A DNA stretch of 64,000 nt from Actinospica sp035552695 (GCF_035552695.1 NZ_DASZKT010000279.1:4655-68654), one strand, 5' to 3'; counted from the stretch's first letter, positions 8,217 to 16,685 are shown. The notes: generated by a model from the sequence alone, not told the origin. Program-made: numbers and translations.

Positions 8217-8861
8217 ATGATCAGCACCCCTGAGCAGCGGCGAGCCGACACCCTCTGGGACCGGCTCACGGCTCCGACCGAGCCGTACCGCCGGCCGTTC
8301 CGCCGCTGGCGACGGGAGCGGCCGTTCGGCGCGGGACTGAGTATCCTGCTGTCCGGGCTCGAGATCTACTGGGCCCCGCACAGCAGCGTCGGCAAGATGC
8401 TCTCCATGGGGCTGCCCGGCATCTCCAGCCTGTTCATCGCGATCTTCCTGGTGATCTTCGGGATCACGGTGTGGTTCTTCCCCACCTACCGGGTCTTCTC
8501 CGGCATCGCCTCGATCCTGCTGGCCCTGCTGTCGCTCGTCGCGACCAACCTCGGCGGCTTCTTCATCGGCTTCCTGCTCGGCATGATGGGCGGCGCCTTC
8601 GCCGTCGCGTGGACGCCGCGGGACGACTACACCGTGGAGACCCGCAGGCAGCGGCGGCACCGGCTGGAGGCCGAGGCCGCGGCCGGCGGCGCGGGCGCGG
8701 AGTCGGAGGCGGAGACCGCCGAGTTCACCGCGGCCGCCCCGGAGACCGACCCGATCGCCGGACAGAACCCCGAATACAGCGAGAACACCCAGATCATCGA
8801 GCAGGCCGCCTCCCCGGGCGAGTCCGGCCCGAACAGACAGCCCACCACCGAACAGGAGTGA
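8217..8861 (+). CDS. DUF6114 family integral membrane protein
   Basis: A 214-residue protein with the DUF6114 signature: a basic N-terminus (RRPFRRWRRERPFGAGLSI), then about four membrane segments between residues 38 and 135 (LSILLSGLEIYWAP, ISSLFIAIFLVIFGITVWFF, VFSGIASILLALLSLVATNL, GFFIGFLLGMMGGAFAVAW). A cytoplasmic Ala/Glu-rich tail follows. A GGAG precedes ATG 8217. It sits between DUF6230 and the Ser/Thr-rich secreted protein, whose GTG start is three bases after this stop, so the last two genes are translationally coupled. Function is unknown. Confidence 0.88.
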   Translation: MISTPEQRRADTLWDRLTAPTEPYRRPFRRWRRERPFGAGLSILLSGLEIYWAPHSSVGKMLSMGLPGISSLFIAIFLVIFGITVWFFPTYRVFSGIASILLALLSLVATNLGGFFIGFLLGMMGGAFAVAWTPRDDYTVETRRQRRHRLEAEAAAGGAGAESEAETAEFTAAAPETDPIAGQNPEYSENTQIIEQAASPGESGPNRQPTTEQE

Positions 8862-8864
8862 TCT

Positions 8865-10085
8865 GTGCCCGCCACCGCTCGCTCCCACCGGCGCCGGGCC
8901 CACACGCCGCACTCGCGCCGTCGGTTGACGGCCATCGGAGTGCCGAGCGCGATGGTCGCCCTCGTCGGCGTGGCATTCGCCGCGGCGCCGGCGATCGCCG
9001 CCAACCCCGGCAGCACCGCGCTTCCCTTCCCGACCGTGTGCGCGTCCACGCAGTCGACGTCGAGGTCCGCCAGCCCGTCACCGAGCACGCCGAGTGCCTC
9101 GGCGACCAGCAGCACCCCGACGCCGAGCGCGTCCAGTGCCTCGGCTTCGGCCAAGGCGCAGACCGTGAAGACCACGGTTCCGGCGGCGCCGAGCACCACC
9201 GGCAAGTCGACCGCGACAGGCGGCGCCTCCGCGTCGGCGAGCCCGAGCGCGTCCGCCTCGAGTACCAACGGCGGATTCTTCGGCTGGCTCAACGGAATCT
9301 GGACGTGGATCACCGGCTCGTCGGACACGACGACCGGCACGCCCAAGGCCGTCACCCCGGCGACGGCCGCGAAGACACAGAGCACTACCACTCAGGTGAA
9401 GAACGTCTCCGCGGTCACGAGTTCGAAGAGCACCACCGGTTCGTCGAGTGGTTCCTCGAAGAGCAGCAGCGATTCGAAGACCACCACCTCGACGACGAGT
9501 GCCGCGACACCCAGCGCCACGACCAGCAGCGCCAGCGCGTCGCCCACGTCGACGGCGAACTGCATCTCCTCGGCGTCGGCCGCGGCTCTCGCCAAGAAGG
9601 CGGCCGCGAACGGTACGTCCGAGGGCGTCGACACCACCACGATCCCGTGGGTGCTGAAGACCCCGACGTTGCTGATGTACGACCTGACGTACAACGGCGT
9701 GAAGACGGTCCAGGTGTGGAACGGGTCCGCGTACGTGGCCCAGCAGGTGCTCGACTTCACCGCGTCGAAGCTCACGATCCAGTCGATGGTCACCTACTCG
9801 ATCCAGTTCGGGCAGACCGTCTACAACAACGCGGGCGTCGGCACCACCACCACGCTGATCAACCCGCACCTGATGGTGGAGAAGATGACGGCGCAGCTGC
9901 TGGGGCTGATCCCGCAGACCTACGATCCGTCGAATCAGCCGCCGCTGCCGGTCGGCCTGACCATCCCGCTGATCCCGATCCTGTTCACCGACGTGACCAC
10001 GCAGCTGGCTTATCTGCACACGGACACGATCTCGGTGCCCGGGTTCGACGGCCACGGCGTGACCGGTACCGCGACACCCCAGTAA
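8865..10085 (+). CDS. Ser/Thr-rich secreted protein with a C-terminal beta domain
   Basis: A 406-residue protein with an Arg-rich n-region and signal peptide ending near APAIA-AN (about residue 46). Residues about 60-230 are low-complexity Ser/Thr/Ala/Pro (for example SPSPSTPSASATS), interrupted by a Trp-rich patch (GGFFGWLNGIWTWITGSS). The C-terminal 170 residues are ordered (IPWVLKTPTLLMYDLTYNGV to the end) and look like an extracellular beta domain of unknown family. The linker resembles a wall-spanning, possibly O-mannosylated stalk. AGGAG within the preceding gene's last codons precedes the GTG. Ending the DUF6230/DUF6114 cassette, it is probably presented at the surface with them. Confidence 0.8.
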   Translation: MPATARSHRRRAHTPHSRRRLTAIGVPSAMVALVGVAFAAAPAIAANPGSTALPFPTVCASTQSTSRSASPSPSTPSASATSSTPTPSASSASASAKAQTVKTTVPAAPSTTGKSTATGGASASASPSASASSTNGGFFGWLNGIWTWITGSSDTTTGTPKAVTPATAAKTQSTTTQVKNVSAVTSSKSTTGSSSGSSKSSSDSKTTTSTTSAATPSATTSSASASPTSTANCISSASAAALAKKAAANGTSEGVDTTTIPWVLKTPTLLMYDLTYNGVKTVQVWNGSAYVAQQVLDFTASKLTIQSMVTYSIQFGQTVYNNAGVGTTTTLINPHLMVEKMTAQLLGLIPQTYDPSNQPPLPVGLTIPLIPILFTDVTTQLAYLHTDTISVPGFDGHGVTGTATPQ

Positions 10086-10117
10086 GCGGTAGAGGCAATA
10101 AGCGCTCGGATATGACG

Positions 10118-10152
10118 AAGCCGGGCCGGTCCGCGAAGGACCGGCCCGGCTT
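10118..10152. terminator. Strong bidirectional terminator
   Basis: Perfect 15-base stem, 10118-10132 with 10138-10152 (AAGCCGGGCCGGTCC), and loop GCGAA. It serves the converging Ser/Thr-rich protein and AIM24 genes. Confidence 0.85.
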
Positions 10153-10174
10153 CCTCGTCTCCGCGTCCGCGTGC

Positions 10175-10954
10175 TCAGCCGCCGAGCAGCTTGGAGCCGA
10201 TCTTCAGCGCGGCCGCCGCGCCGCCCACGGCCGCCGCGGTGCCCGCCGCCTGCTCGGCGCCCGCGGCCGGGCTGTAGTAGCCGGACTGCAGGCCGACCCG
10301 GCCCGGGCCGGTGAACCGGTTGAACACGATGTTCCCGCCGCCCGCGAGCAGACCCGTCTTCAGGCCGTACATCTGCTGGCCGTAGCCGACCGAGACGTCC
10401 CGGTAGATCCACGAGCCGGGCTCCACGTCGATGACCTCGCCGGGCTGCAGCATGACCTCGAAGGCGTTGCCGTGCGCGTGCAGCCAGAGCAGGCCGTCGC
10501 CCTGCGGCGCGTCGAAGCGGTCCTGCCAGAAGCCCTGGCCGCCGAAGAGCATCGAGCCGACGCCCTTGATCCGCTCCGGGGCGAAGGTGAGGTTCATGGT
10601 CGCGGCCAGGAACTGGTGCTCGCGCACGTACAGCGACTGGCCGTGCGGGATGGTGAGCGGGAAGACCTGGCCGGAGGAGTCGCGGGAGAAGGCTATCTCG
10701 CCGTAGCCGACGGCCTGGGTCATCATGATCGGCATGCCCGCGATGACCCGCTTGAAGGCCCCTGGCATGCGCATCAGCTGAATGTCGATCTGCGGCTGCT
10801 TCCACAGCACGACGTGGTGCTCGAAGTACACCGGCATCTGGCCGTTCAGAGCCAGGTGCAGCACCGGAACGAGCTGCCCCTCGATGCGGTAGGCCATGCC
10901 GGGGCCCTGGCCCTCGGTGACCTGCGACGGCAGCAGGCTGACTGAGGCAGTCAT
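10175..10954 (-). CDS. AIM24 family protein
   Basis: A 259-residue member of the AIM24/TerB-associated beta-sandwich family (named after yeast AIM24, a mitochondrial biogenesis factor). Typical stretches are MAYRIEGQLVPVLHLAL, GEIAFSRDSSGQVFPLTI, VREHQFLAATMNLTF and GNAFEVMLQPGEVIDVEPGS. The C-terminus has a Gly/Ala-rich helix (EQAAGTAAAVGGAAAALKIG) that may associate with membranes. No catalytic residues are known for the family. A G-rich ribosome site (GGGGGG) precedes the ATG. The gene stands alone between a shared terminator and the divergent-looking region before bcp. Confidence 0.88.
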   Translation of the reverse strand: MTASVSLLPSQVTEGQGPGMAYRIEGQLVPVLHLALNGQMPVYFEHHVVLWKQPQIDIQLMRMPGAFKRVIAGMPIMMTQAVGYGEIAFSRDSSGQVFPLTIPHGQSLYVREHQFLAATMNLTFAPERIKGVGSMLFGGQGFWQDRFDAPQGDGLLWLHAHGNAFEVMLQPGEVIDVEPGSWIYRDVSVGYGQQMYGLKTGLLAGGGNIVFNRFTGPGRVGLQSGYYSPAAGAEQAAGTAAAVGGAAAALKIGSKLLGG

Positions 10955-11066
10955 CCGGCCCCCCTGTTCTGTTCGCGAAGATACGTACGAATGACGCTGA
11001 CAGTGTTCCAGTCATTCGCCATAACGCAAAGGGCGAACAGAAGCAAGGGGGACGGCTGACGGGGGC

Positions 11067-11543
11067 TCAGCCGAGGCCGAGGTCCTTGCGCAGCTTGGCG
11101 ACGTGGCCGGTGGCCTTGACGTTGTACTGGGCCAGCTCGATCTTCCCGGCCTCGTCGACCACGAAGGTCGAGCGGATCACGCCGACGACGGTCTTGCCGT
11201 ACAGCTTCTTCTCGCCGAACGCGCCGTACGCGGTCAGCACGGCCTTGTCCGGGTCGGACAGCAGCGGGAAGTTGACGGAGTCGCGCTCGCGGAACTTGGC
11301 CAGCTTCTCCGGCTTGTCCGGGGACAGGCCGAGCACGGCGTACCCGGCGGCGGCGAGCGACTGCAGGCTGTCCCGGAAGTCGCAGGCCTGCTTGGTGCAG
11401 CCCGGGGTCATCGCGGCGGGGTAGACGTACACGATCACCTTCTGCCCGGCGTAGTCGGCGAGGGAGACCGGCTTGCCGTCGGCGTCCGGGAGGGTGAAGG
11501 CGGGGGCGGGTTCGCCGGGGGCGAGGCGGGTGGCTTCGGTCAT
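11067..11543 (-). CDS. bcp: Thioredoxin-dependent thiol peroxidase (peroxiredoxin Q/Bcp)
   Basis: A 158-residue atypical two-Cys peroxiredoxin that reduces hydrogen peroxide and organic peroxides using thioredoxin. The peroxidatic Cys is C49 in TPGCTKQACDF, and C54 five residues later is the usual resolving Cys of this subclass. Full family length. The start ATG 11543 has TAGATT six bases upstream rather than a ribosome site, suggesting a leaderless message. The divergent DUF3618 gene begins about 105 bases away. Confidence 0.93.
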   Translation of the reverse strand: MTEATRLAPGEPAPAFTLPDADGKPVSLADYAGQKVIVYVYPAAMTPGCTKQACDFRDSLQSLAAAGYAVLGLSPDKPEKLAKFRERDSVNFPLLSDPDKAVLTAYGAFGEKKLYGKTVVGVIRSTFVVDEAGKIELAQYNVKATGHVAKLRKDLGLG

Positions 11544-11549
11544 GAGGTA

Positions 11550-11555
11550 AATCTA
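11550..11555 (-). promoter_or_regulatory. -10 hexamer TAGATT of bcp, leaderless type
   Basis: Six bases separate the hexamer from the ATG, so transcription should begin at the start codon. Confidence 0.5.
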
Positions 11556-11648
11556 AGCCACGCCGGGGACACCGCTTCTTCGCTCGCCTGGCGCAACGGA
11601 AGTTATTTTCGTCGTACCGCTGGGCACTCGGGGGAGCGAGGTGGTCAC

Positions 11649-12074
11649 GTGAACCGCAAGAAGCCGGAATGGACCGAGCCGGGGGCCGCCCTCGACCGGA
11701 CCGATATCGACTATGCCCTGGAGGCCGGCAAGGGCACCGCCGCGGAGCATCCCGTGCTCTCGCTCGCGCCCGAGCGGACGCCGGCCACGCGGCCGTCGGC
11801 GACCGCGGAGGCCGACGGGCAGGCCGCCGACCATCGCAGCCCGGCCGAGATCGAGGCGGACATCGCGGCGGCCAGGGACCGGCTCGCGGGCACCCTGGAC
11901 GAGCTCGGCGAGCGGCTGAGCCCGCGCGGCGTGCTGCGGCAGGCCAACGGGCAGGCGCGCGGCGCCTTCGTGGCCGAGGACGGCTCGGTGCGCAAGGACC
12001 GGGCCGCCATCGCCGTCGGCGCGCTGGTCGCCGTGGTCGGAGGTTTGGTCGCGGCGCGCAGGTTCCGCCGCTGA
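11649..12074 (+). CDS. DUF3618 domain protein
   Basis: A 141-residue protein whose middle (about 72-105, RSPAEIEADIAAARDRLAGT then LDELGERLSPR) is the DUF3618 signature, followed by a short C-terminal membrane helix (AAIAVGALVAVVGGLVAARRF). The N-terminal half is polar and probably disordered. GTG 11649 is preceded by GGGGGAGCGAGG; no other start in frame has comparable support. Function is unknown; the family is often found near envelope or chaperone genes. A GroES-like gene follows after 18 bases but seems to have its own promoter. Confidence 0.82.
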   Translation: MNRKKPEWTEPGAALDRTDIDYALEAGKGTAAEHPVLSLAPERTPATRPSATAEADGQAADHRSPAEIEADIAAARDRLAGTLDELGERLSPRGVLRQANGQARGAFVAEDGSVRKDRAAIAVGALVAVVGGLVAARRFRR

Positions 12075-12079
12075 TGCGC

Positions 12080-12085
12080 TACCGT
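12080..12085 (+). promoter_or_regulatory. -10 hexamer TACCGT of the GroES-like gene, leaderless type
   Basis: It lies between the DUF3618 stop and the GTG at 12093, seven bases before the latter. No ribosome site is present. Confidence 0.45.
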
Positions 12086-12092
12086 CGAGACC

Positions 12093-12440
12093 GTGAGTCG
12101 CCGTAACCCCTCGCCCGACGAGAAGCTGCCCATCAAGATGCTGCACGACCGGGTGCTCGTGCAGGCGGACGGTGCCGAGGGGGACCGCAAGTCCACCGGG
12201 GGCATCCTCATCCCGGCCACCGCGCAGGTCGGCCGGCGGCTGGCCTGGGCCCAGGTGGTCGCGGTCGGGCAGAACGTGCGCACCGTGGAGATCGGCGACC
12301 GGGTGCTCTACGACCCGGAGGACCGTGCCGAGGTCGAGGTGCGCGCCACCGCCTACGTGCTGTTGCGCGAGCGCGACATCCACGCGGTCGCCGCCGAGCG
12401 GCTCGGCGAGGCGGGCCAGGCTACCGGGCTGTACCTCTGA
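12093..12440 (+). CDS. GroES-like co-chaperonin paralogue
   Basis: A 115-residue protein of the Cpn10 fold: IKMLHDRVLVQADGAEGDRK (roof strand), GGILIPATA, the WAQVVAVGQNVRTVEIGDRVLY core and DIHAV near the end. The mobile loop (EGDRKSTGGILIP) is present, so binding to a GroEL-type ring is plausible. It is not in a groES-groEL operon, and the N-terminal extension of about 13 residues and C-terminal extension (ERLGEAGQATGLYL) are unlike housekeeping GroES, so it is probably a divergent paralogue. The permease gene starts two bases after the stop. Confidence 0.82.
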   Translation: MSRRNPSPDEKLPIKMLHDRVLVQADGAEGDRKSTGGILIPATAQVGRRLAWAQVVAVGQNVRTVEIGDRVLYDPEDRAEVEVRATAYVLLRERDIHAVAAERLGEAGQATGLYL

Positions 12441-12442
12441 GC

Positions 12443-13525
12443 ATGAGCGAGCTGGGCGAGCAGGTCGCCGGGGAGGCCGGCCGGCCGGCCGAGACCTCCT
12501 CGTACTTCACCTACGCCTTCGGCCTCGCCGCCGGCGCGCTCTCCGCCTTCGCGCTGGTCCGCCTCGGCGCGCACGCGAAATCAGTGCTCGTAGTCGTCGC
12601 GCTCGCGGCCTTCTTCGCGGTCTCGCTCAACCCGATCGTCACGGCCCTGACCCGGCAGCGACGGGTGCCGATGCCGCGCTGGACGGCCGTCCTGGTGGTC
12701 GGCATCGGCGTGCTGGCGCTGGTCGCCGGGTTCCTCGCGATCATCGTGCCGCCGGTGGAGCGCGAGGTGACCGCGCTGGTGCATCAGGTCCCTCATCTGC
12801 TCAACGAGGCGCAGGACCAGTCCACCTGGCTCGGCCGGATGGAGAAGAAGTACCACGTCTTCGCCAAGATCGAGTCCGCGGTCAGCTCGAAGAGCCTGGG
12901 TGCGAGCGCGCTGACCGGCGTGGTCGGCGCGGGCAAGTACGTGCTCGACATGCTCACCTCCACGCTCGCCGTGGTGGCCCTGACGATCTACTTCCTGGCC
13001 GGGCTGCCCAACGTGGTCAACGCCGTCTTCCGCACCGTGCCGGCCTCCCGCCGGGTGCGCGCGCGGGTGATCGGCGACGAGATCCTCACGCAGGTCGGCC
13101 GGTACATGCTCGGTTCCGCGCTGAACGCGAGCATCGCGGGTCTTGCCACGTTCGTCTGGACGGCGATCTTCGGTATCCCCTACCCCGCCGCGCTCGGGCT
13201 GATGGTGGCCCTGATGGACATGGTGCCGGTGATCGGCTCTACGGTCGGCGGCGCGATCGTCACCCTGGTCGCGCTGTCCGTCTCGGCGCCGGTGGCCGTC
13301 GCGACCCTCGCGTTCTACATCGCCTTCCGGCTCACCGAGGACTACCTGCTGCTGCCCAAGGTGATGCGGCACGCGGTGAACGTGCCGCCGATCGTCACCG
13401 TCGTCGCGGTGCTGATAGGCGGCGCGCTGATGGGGATCATCGGGGCGCTGCTGGCGATTCCGACCGCGGCCGCGCTCAAGCTCGTCGCGCAGGAGGCGCT
13501 GATCCCCCGGCTCGAGCGTCGCTGA
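12443..13525 (+). CDS. AI-2E/PerM family membrane protein
   Basis: A 360-residue polytopic protein with the family layout: two or three N-terminal membrane segments (about 25-110), a soluble helical region (115-175), and four or five further segments with the conserved stretch IPYPAALGLMVALMDMVPVIGS. Members include the E. coli autoinducer-2 exporter TqsA and PerM-type efflux proteins; the substrate cannot be read from sequence. The ATG is two bases downstream of the GroES-like stop, so it is co-transcribed. The acidic N-terminus (MSELGEQVAGEAGRPAE) has no signal peptide. Confidence 0.88.
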   Translation: MSELGEQVAGEAGRPAETSSYFTYAFGLAAGALSAFALVRLGAHAKSVLVVVALAAFFAVSLNPIVTALTRQRRVPMPRWTAVLVVGIGVLALVAGFLAIIVPPVEREVTALVHQVPHLLNEAQDQSTWLGRMEKKYHVFAKIESAVSSKSLGASALTGVVGAGKYVLDMLTSTLAVVALTIYFLAGLPNVVNAVFRTVPASRRVRARVIGDEILTQVGRYMLGSALNASIAGLATFVWTAIFGIPYPAALGLMVALMDMVPVIGSTVGGAIVTLVALSVSAPVAVATLAFYIAFRLTEDYLLLPKVMRHAVNVPPIVTVVAVLIGGALMGIIGALLAIPTAAALKLVAQEALIPRLERR

Positions 13526-13632
13526 ACGTCGTTTCCCGTTCGAGACCTGCGAACCGGCGCACGAGGACCCCTTTGCACGACTAGAATCAAGCGGATACCG
13601 TGCCTTGGCAAACACAATGGGTGATGTTCTAA

Positions 13633-15099
13633 GTGGCTAACACTGACCTGGTCGTTCTCGGCGCAGGACCCGCCGGTCTGGCGGCCGCGTGGCGGGCTGC
13701 CCGCCGCGGGCTCTCCGTCGTCGTACTCGACCGGGCCGAGGGTGTGGGGGGCATGGCCTCCTCCTTCGACATCGCCGGGGTGCGGGTGGATTACGGCAGC
13801 CACCGGCTGAATCCCGACATGCCGGGCTACGTCCTGGCCGACCTGCGCTTTCTGCTCGGCGCCGATCTGCAGACCAGGTACCGGGCCGGACGGCTGCTGC
13901 TCGGTGAGAAGTGGATCACCTATCCGTTCAAGCCGCGCGAGCTGGCCCGCGCGCTGCCCGCGGTGCCGATGGCCCGCGCGGCCTTCGAGGCCATCTCGAC
14001 CTCCTGGCGCGGCAAGCCGAAGCCGGGCGAGTCGCCGGAGAGCTACGCGGAGCTGATGCGCGCGGGCTTCGGCCCGACGCTGTACGAGCAGGTATACGCG
14101 CCGTACGCCAGGAAGCTGTGGGGCATCGACGGCGAGCTGATCGACTCGGAGCAGGCGCGGCGCAAGGCGGGGGCGCCCACCGCTCTGTCCGCGCTGGCCC
14201 GGGCGGTTCGCAATGTCCTGTCGAACGAGTCGCTGGCCTACCTGTACCCGCGGCGCGGCTTCGGCCAGCTGTGCGAGTCGATGGCCGACGCGGCGGTCAC
14301 GGCGGGCGCGCGGCTGCGACTGGGCAGCGCGGCCGAGCGGATCGAGGTGGGCCACGGCGAGGTCTCCGTGCGGCTCGGCCGGTCCGAGCACCACTACGCG
14401 GCCTCCGAGCGCTCCGGGTGGAGCTCGGACTCCTTCCTGGACAGCGGCGGCTGGCTGCGCGCCCGGCACGTCTTCTCCACCCTGCCGCTGCCGCTGCTGG
14501 CCCGGATGACCACGCCGGGCGCGCCGTACGAGGCGGTGGAGGCGAGCGGCGACCTGAAGTTCCGGGCGATCGTGCTCGTCTACGTCGTGCACAAGGGCGG
14601 CCGCTGGACCAGGCACGACGTGCACTACATCCCGGGCGGGCGCACCCCCGTCAGCCGGATCTCCGAGCCTATGAACCACCGGATCAACCCGGAGGACCCG
14701 GAGGACCGCGACGTGGTCTGCTTCGAAATGCCCTGCGATATCGGGGACGACATCTGGAACGCCTCGGACGACGAGCTGGCCGAGCTGGTCCGCGGCTGCG
14801 TGCGGGAGACCGGGCTGCCCGAGCTGAACATGGACTGGGTGCAGGTCAAGCGGGTGCGCAACGTCTACCCGATCTACCACCGCGGCTACCGCAGCCAGCT
14901 GGGGGTGCTCGAGCAGTGGGTGGAGCAGCTGCCGCACGTGACCACGTTCGGCCGGCAGGGTCTGTTCACCCCGGACAACACGCACCACTCGATGGTGATG
15001 GGCTACGAGGCGGCGGACGCGCTCGGCTCCGGTGATTTCGACCACGAACACTGGAAGCAGGCCAAGGAGCGCTTCTCGAACCACATCGTCGAGACCTGA
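13633..15099 (+). CDS. FAD-dependent oxidoreductase (protoporphyrinogen oxidase / UDP-galactopyranose mutase-like)
   Basis: A 488-residue flavoprotein. The N-terminus carries the dinucleotide-binding motif VLGAGPAGLAAAWRAA, then a second flavin motif GVGGMASSFDIAGVRVDYGSH. The segments LLLGEKWITYPFKPRE and YEQVYAPYARKLWGID resemble UDP-galactopyranose mutase and related amine oxidase-fold enzymes. The C-terminal HSMVMGYEAAD helix fits the final flavin-binding motif. The substrate is unknown; a role in sugar-nucleotide or polyprenol chemistry is possible. GTG 13633 is the only start that keeps the beta-alpha-beta fold complete; a weak GGGTGAT lies before it. It stands alone. Confidence 0.82.
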   Translation: MANTDLVVLGAGPAGLAAAWRAARRGLSVVVLDRAEGVGGMASSFDIAGVRVDYGSHRLNPDMPGYVLADLRFLLGADLQTRYRAGRLLLGEKWITYPFKPRELARALPAVPMARAAFEAISTSWRGKPKPGESPESYAELMRAGFGPTLYEQVYAPYARKLWGIDGELIDSEQARRKAGAPTALSALARAVRNVLSNESLAYLYPRRGFGQLCESMADAAVTAGARLRLGSAAERIEVGHGEVSVRLGRSEHHYAASERSGWSSDSFLDSGGWLRARHVFSTLPLPLLARMTTPGAPYEAVEASGDLKFRAIVLVYVVHKGGRWTRHDVHYIPGGRTPVSRISEPMNHRINPEDPEDRDVVCFEMPCDIGDDIWNASDDELAELVRGCVRETGLPELNMDWVQVKRVRNVYPIYHRGYRSQLGVLEQWVEQLPHVTTFGRQGLFTPDNTHHSMVMGYEAADALGSGDFDHEHWKQAKERFSNHIVET

Positions 15100-15226
15100 T
15101 GCGGTAATGCTCGAATATTCGCAGGTCGAGATCGCACGGTAACGGCGCAGCCGCGTCCGGTACGCGCCTGTTCACCCCCGGGCCACGTGTGATTCACGGG
15201 TCATTGGCCGCGATCTGCGGGAATGT

Positions 15227-15241
15227 ACCTCGTGACGAGGT
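15227..15241. promoter_or_regulatory. 15-base perfect palindrome over the ribosome site of the next gene
   Basis: ACCTCGTGACGAGGT is symmetric around its central G and ends seven bases before ATG 15249. Its right arm (GAGGT) is the likely ribosome site, so a protein bound here or an RNA hairpin would block initiation. Confidence 0.5.
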
Positions 15242-15248
15242 GGACGGA

Positions 15249-15869
15249 ATGACCAGGTTCTACCACCCGGACCGGATCGACTACGACATGGTGGTTTCGA
15301 GCGGTCACGACGGCCGTAGGTTGTGGACCACGGCGGGCGTCGAGGTGGTTGACCCGTCGTCGGTGCTCGCCGACGGCAGCGGCCCGATGGACACGGACGC
15401 CTTCCGGGCGTACGCGGCGGCCGTGGCACCACGGTTGCGGGACTTCGCGGAGCGGTTGACCGGCGTCGAGTCCGACGCGGGTTCGACGGCCGGACGCTAT
15501 GAGAGCTATCAGTTGGTGCGCGGCATCATCAGGGACGCCCAGGGCATGATGCTCGCCGAGGTTCGCTGCGACGGTTCGGTGATGGTGCTCGGCGAGCTCG
15601 ACCCCTCGCTGCGACGCCAGTTCATCGGGATGATCAACGGCTGGCTGCCGATGACGATCCGCGAGGTGGACCGCTACTCCTACGAGAACGCGCTGGCCTC
15701 GCTGGTCAAGGCACGCCGCGTGGTGGACTCGATGCTGCGCGAGGTGATCGGCATCGCCGCCGGCGGCCCGGAGCCGCTGCCCTGGGACAAGGTGGCGTCG
15801 GCCGCGGGCACCACCCCGGCCGCGTTGACCAGCTGGTTCAGCTCGCCGGACGAGCTGATCAACTCCTGA
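15249..15869 (+). CDS. Unknown protein with a possible C-terminal helix-turn-helix
   Basis: A 206-residue protein I do not recognise. ATG 15249 (MTRFYHPDRIDYDMVVSSGH) follows GAGGT; a start at 15189 would add 20 residues of doubtful sequence. The N-terminal 130 residues look alpha/beta with an LAEVRCDGSVMVLGELDPSL strand pair. The C-terminal 70 residues are helical and end in WDKVASAAGTTPAALTSWF, which could form a helix-turn-helix. A perfect palindrome lies over its ribosome site, consistent with autoregulation if it binds nucleic acid. It converges on rraA with a 12-base gap. Confidence 0.6.
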   Translation: MTRFYHPDRIDYDMVVSSGHDGRRLWTTAGVEVVDPSSVLADGSGPMDTDAFRAYAAAVAPRLRDFAERLTGVESDAGSTAGRYESYQLVRGIIRDAQGMMLAEVRCDGSVMVLGELDPSLRRQFIGMINGWLPMTIREVDRYSYENALASLVKARRVVDSMLREVIGIAAGGPEPLPWDKVASAAGTTPAALTSWFSSPDELINS

Positions 15870-15881
15870 ACCGTCGCGGAC

Positions 15882-16577
15882 TCACTCCTCGACGGCTCCG
15901 CCGATCCGGCGCAGGTGGGCGCGGAAGGTGTAGTCAGGGTTCTGACCGCGCTGGAAGAGGTAGTCGTCGAACCGCGTCTGCTGACGCAGCGTCGCCTGCC
16001 CGGTGGAGATCCTCCTCGCCTGCTCGTGCTCCGTGGCCCTGATCGCGCGGGCGGTTTCCAGGACTTCGCCCAGCCGGTCGCGGGAGATGAACAGCACCCC
16101 GTCCCGGTCCGCGAACACCGCGTGCGCCGTGCCGACCAGTTGCGGCCCGACGTGCGCGCTGGCCAGGGCTTCCGGCTCACGCGGGTCCACCCGAAGCGGG
16201 CCGAAGGGGAAGGCCCCGTAGCTGAACACCGGCACGCCGATCGTCGCGAGTTCGGCGGTGTCGCGGTGCAGCCCCCACACGATGATCCCGGCCACGCCCG
16301 CCGCTTTCGCCTCGAGTACCGCGAGATCGCCGATGCACGCCTCGTCGACGCGTCCGCCGTTGTCGATCACGAGCACGTCGCCGGGCTCGGCGGACGCGAA
16401 GGCCTCCAGGAAGACGTCCACGCTCCCGTAGTGGCGCACCGGAAGCACGCGGCCCGCGACCTCCGTCCACGGCGTCACCGGCCGGATTCCCAGCGGGGCG
16501 ACGTACGCGGGGACGCCGAGGCGGACACAGGCGTCGGCGATGAGCGGCGTGGACAGCCCGGCGAAGTCGATCGTCAT
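15882..16577 (-). CDS. RraA-like aldolase/regulator family protein
   Basis: A 231-residue protein of the RraA fold, which includes 4-hydroxy-4-methyl-2-oxoglutarate/4-carboxy-4-hydroxy-2-oxoadipate aldolases and the RNase E inhibitor RraA. Conserved elements are TPLIADACVRLG, the PGDVLVIDNGGR strand-loop and GDLAVLEAKAAGVAGIIVWG followed by HRDTAEL (family GxxRD position, here H-R-D). The C-terminal tail of about 50 residues (RRISTGQATLRQQTRFDDYL) is longer than in RraA itself. ATG 16577 is chosen because the fold starts there and TACGCT lies six bases upstream. Aldolase and regulator cannot be separated from sequence. Confidence 0.83.
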   Translation of the reverse strand: MTIDFAGLSTPLIADACVRLGVPAYVAPLGIRPVTPWTEVAGRVLPVRHYGSVDVFLEAFASAEPGDVLVIDNGGRVDEACIGDLAVLEAKAAGVAGIIVWGLHRDTAELATIGVPVFSYGAFPFGPLRVDPREPEALASAHVGPQLVGTAHAVFADRDGVLFISRDRLGEVLETARAIRATEHEQARRISTGQATLRQQTRFDDYLFQRGQNPDYTFRAHLRRIGGAVEE

Positions 16578-16583
16578 GGCGCG

Positions 16584-16589
16584 AGCGTA
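16584..16589 (-). promoter_or_regulatory. -10 hexamer TACGCT of the RraA-like gene, leaderless type
   Basis: Six bases separate it from ATG 16577, and no ribosome site is visible. Confidence 0.4.
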
Positions 16590-16685
16590 GTACGGCGGCT
16601 CGCGCCGGGCCGTCTCACACCTACTGCTACAGACTTGTAGCAGCACGGACATCTCCGGGCCGGCCACGGAGGCTGGATGACTGGC

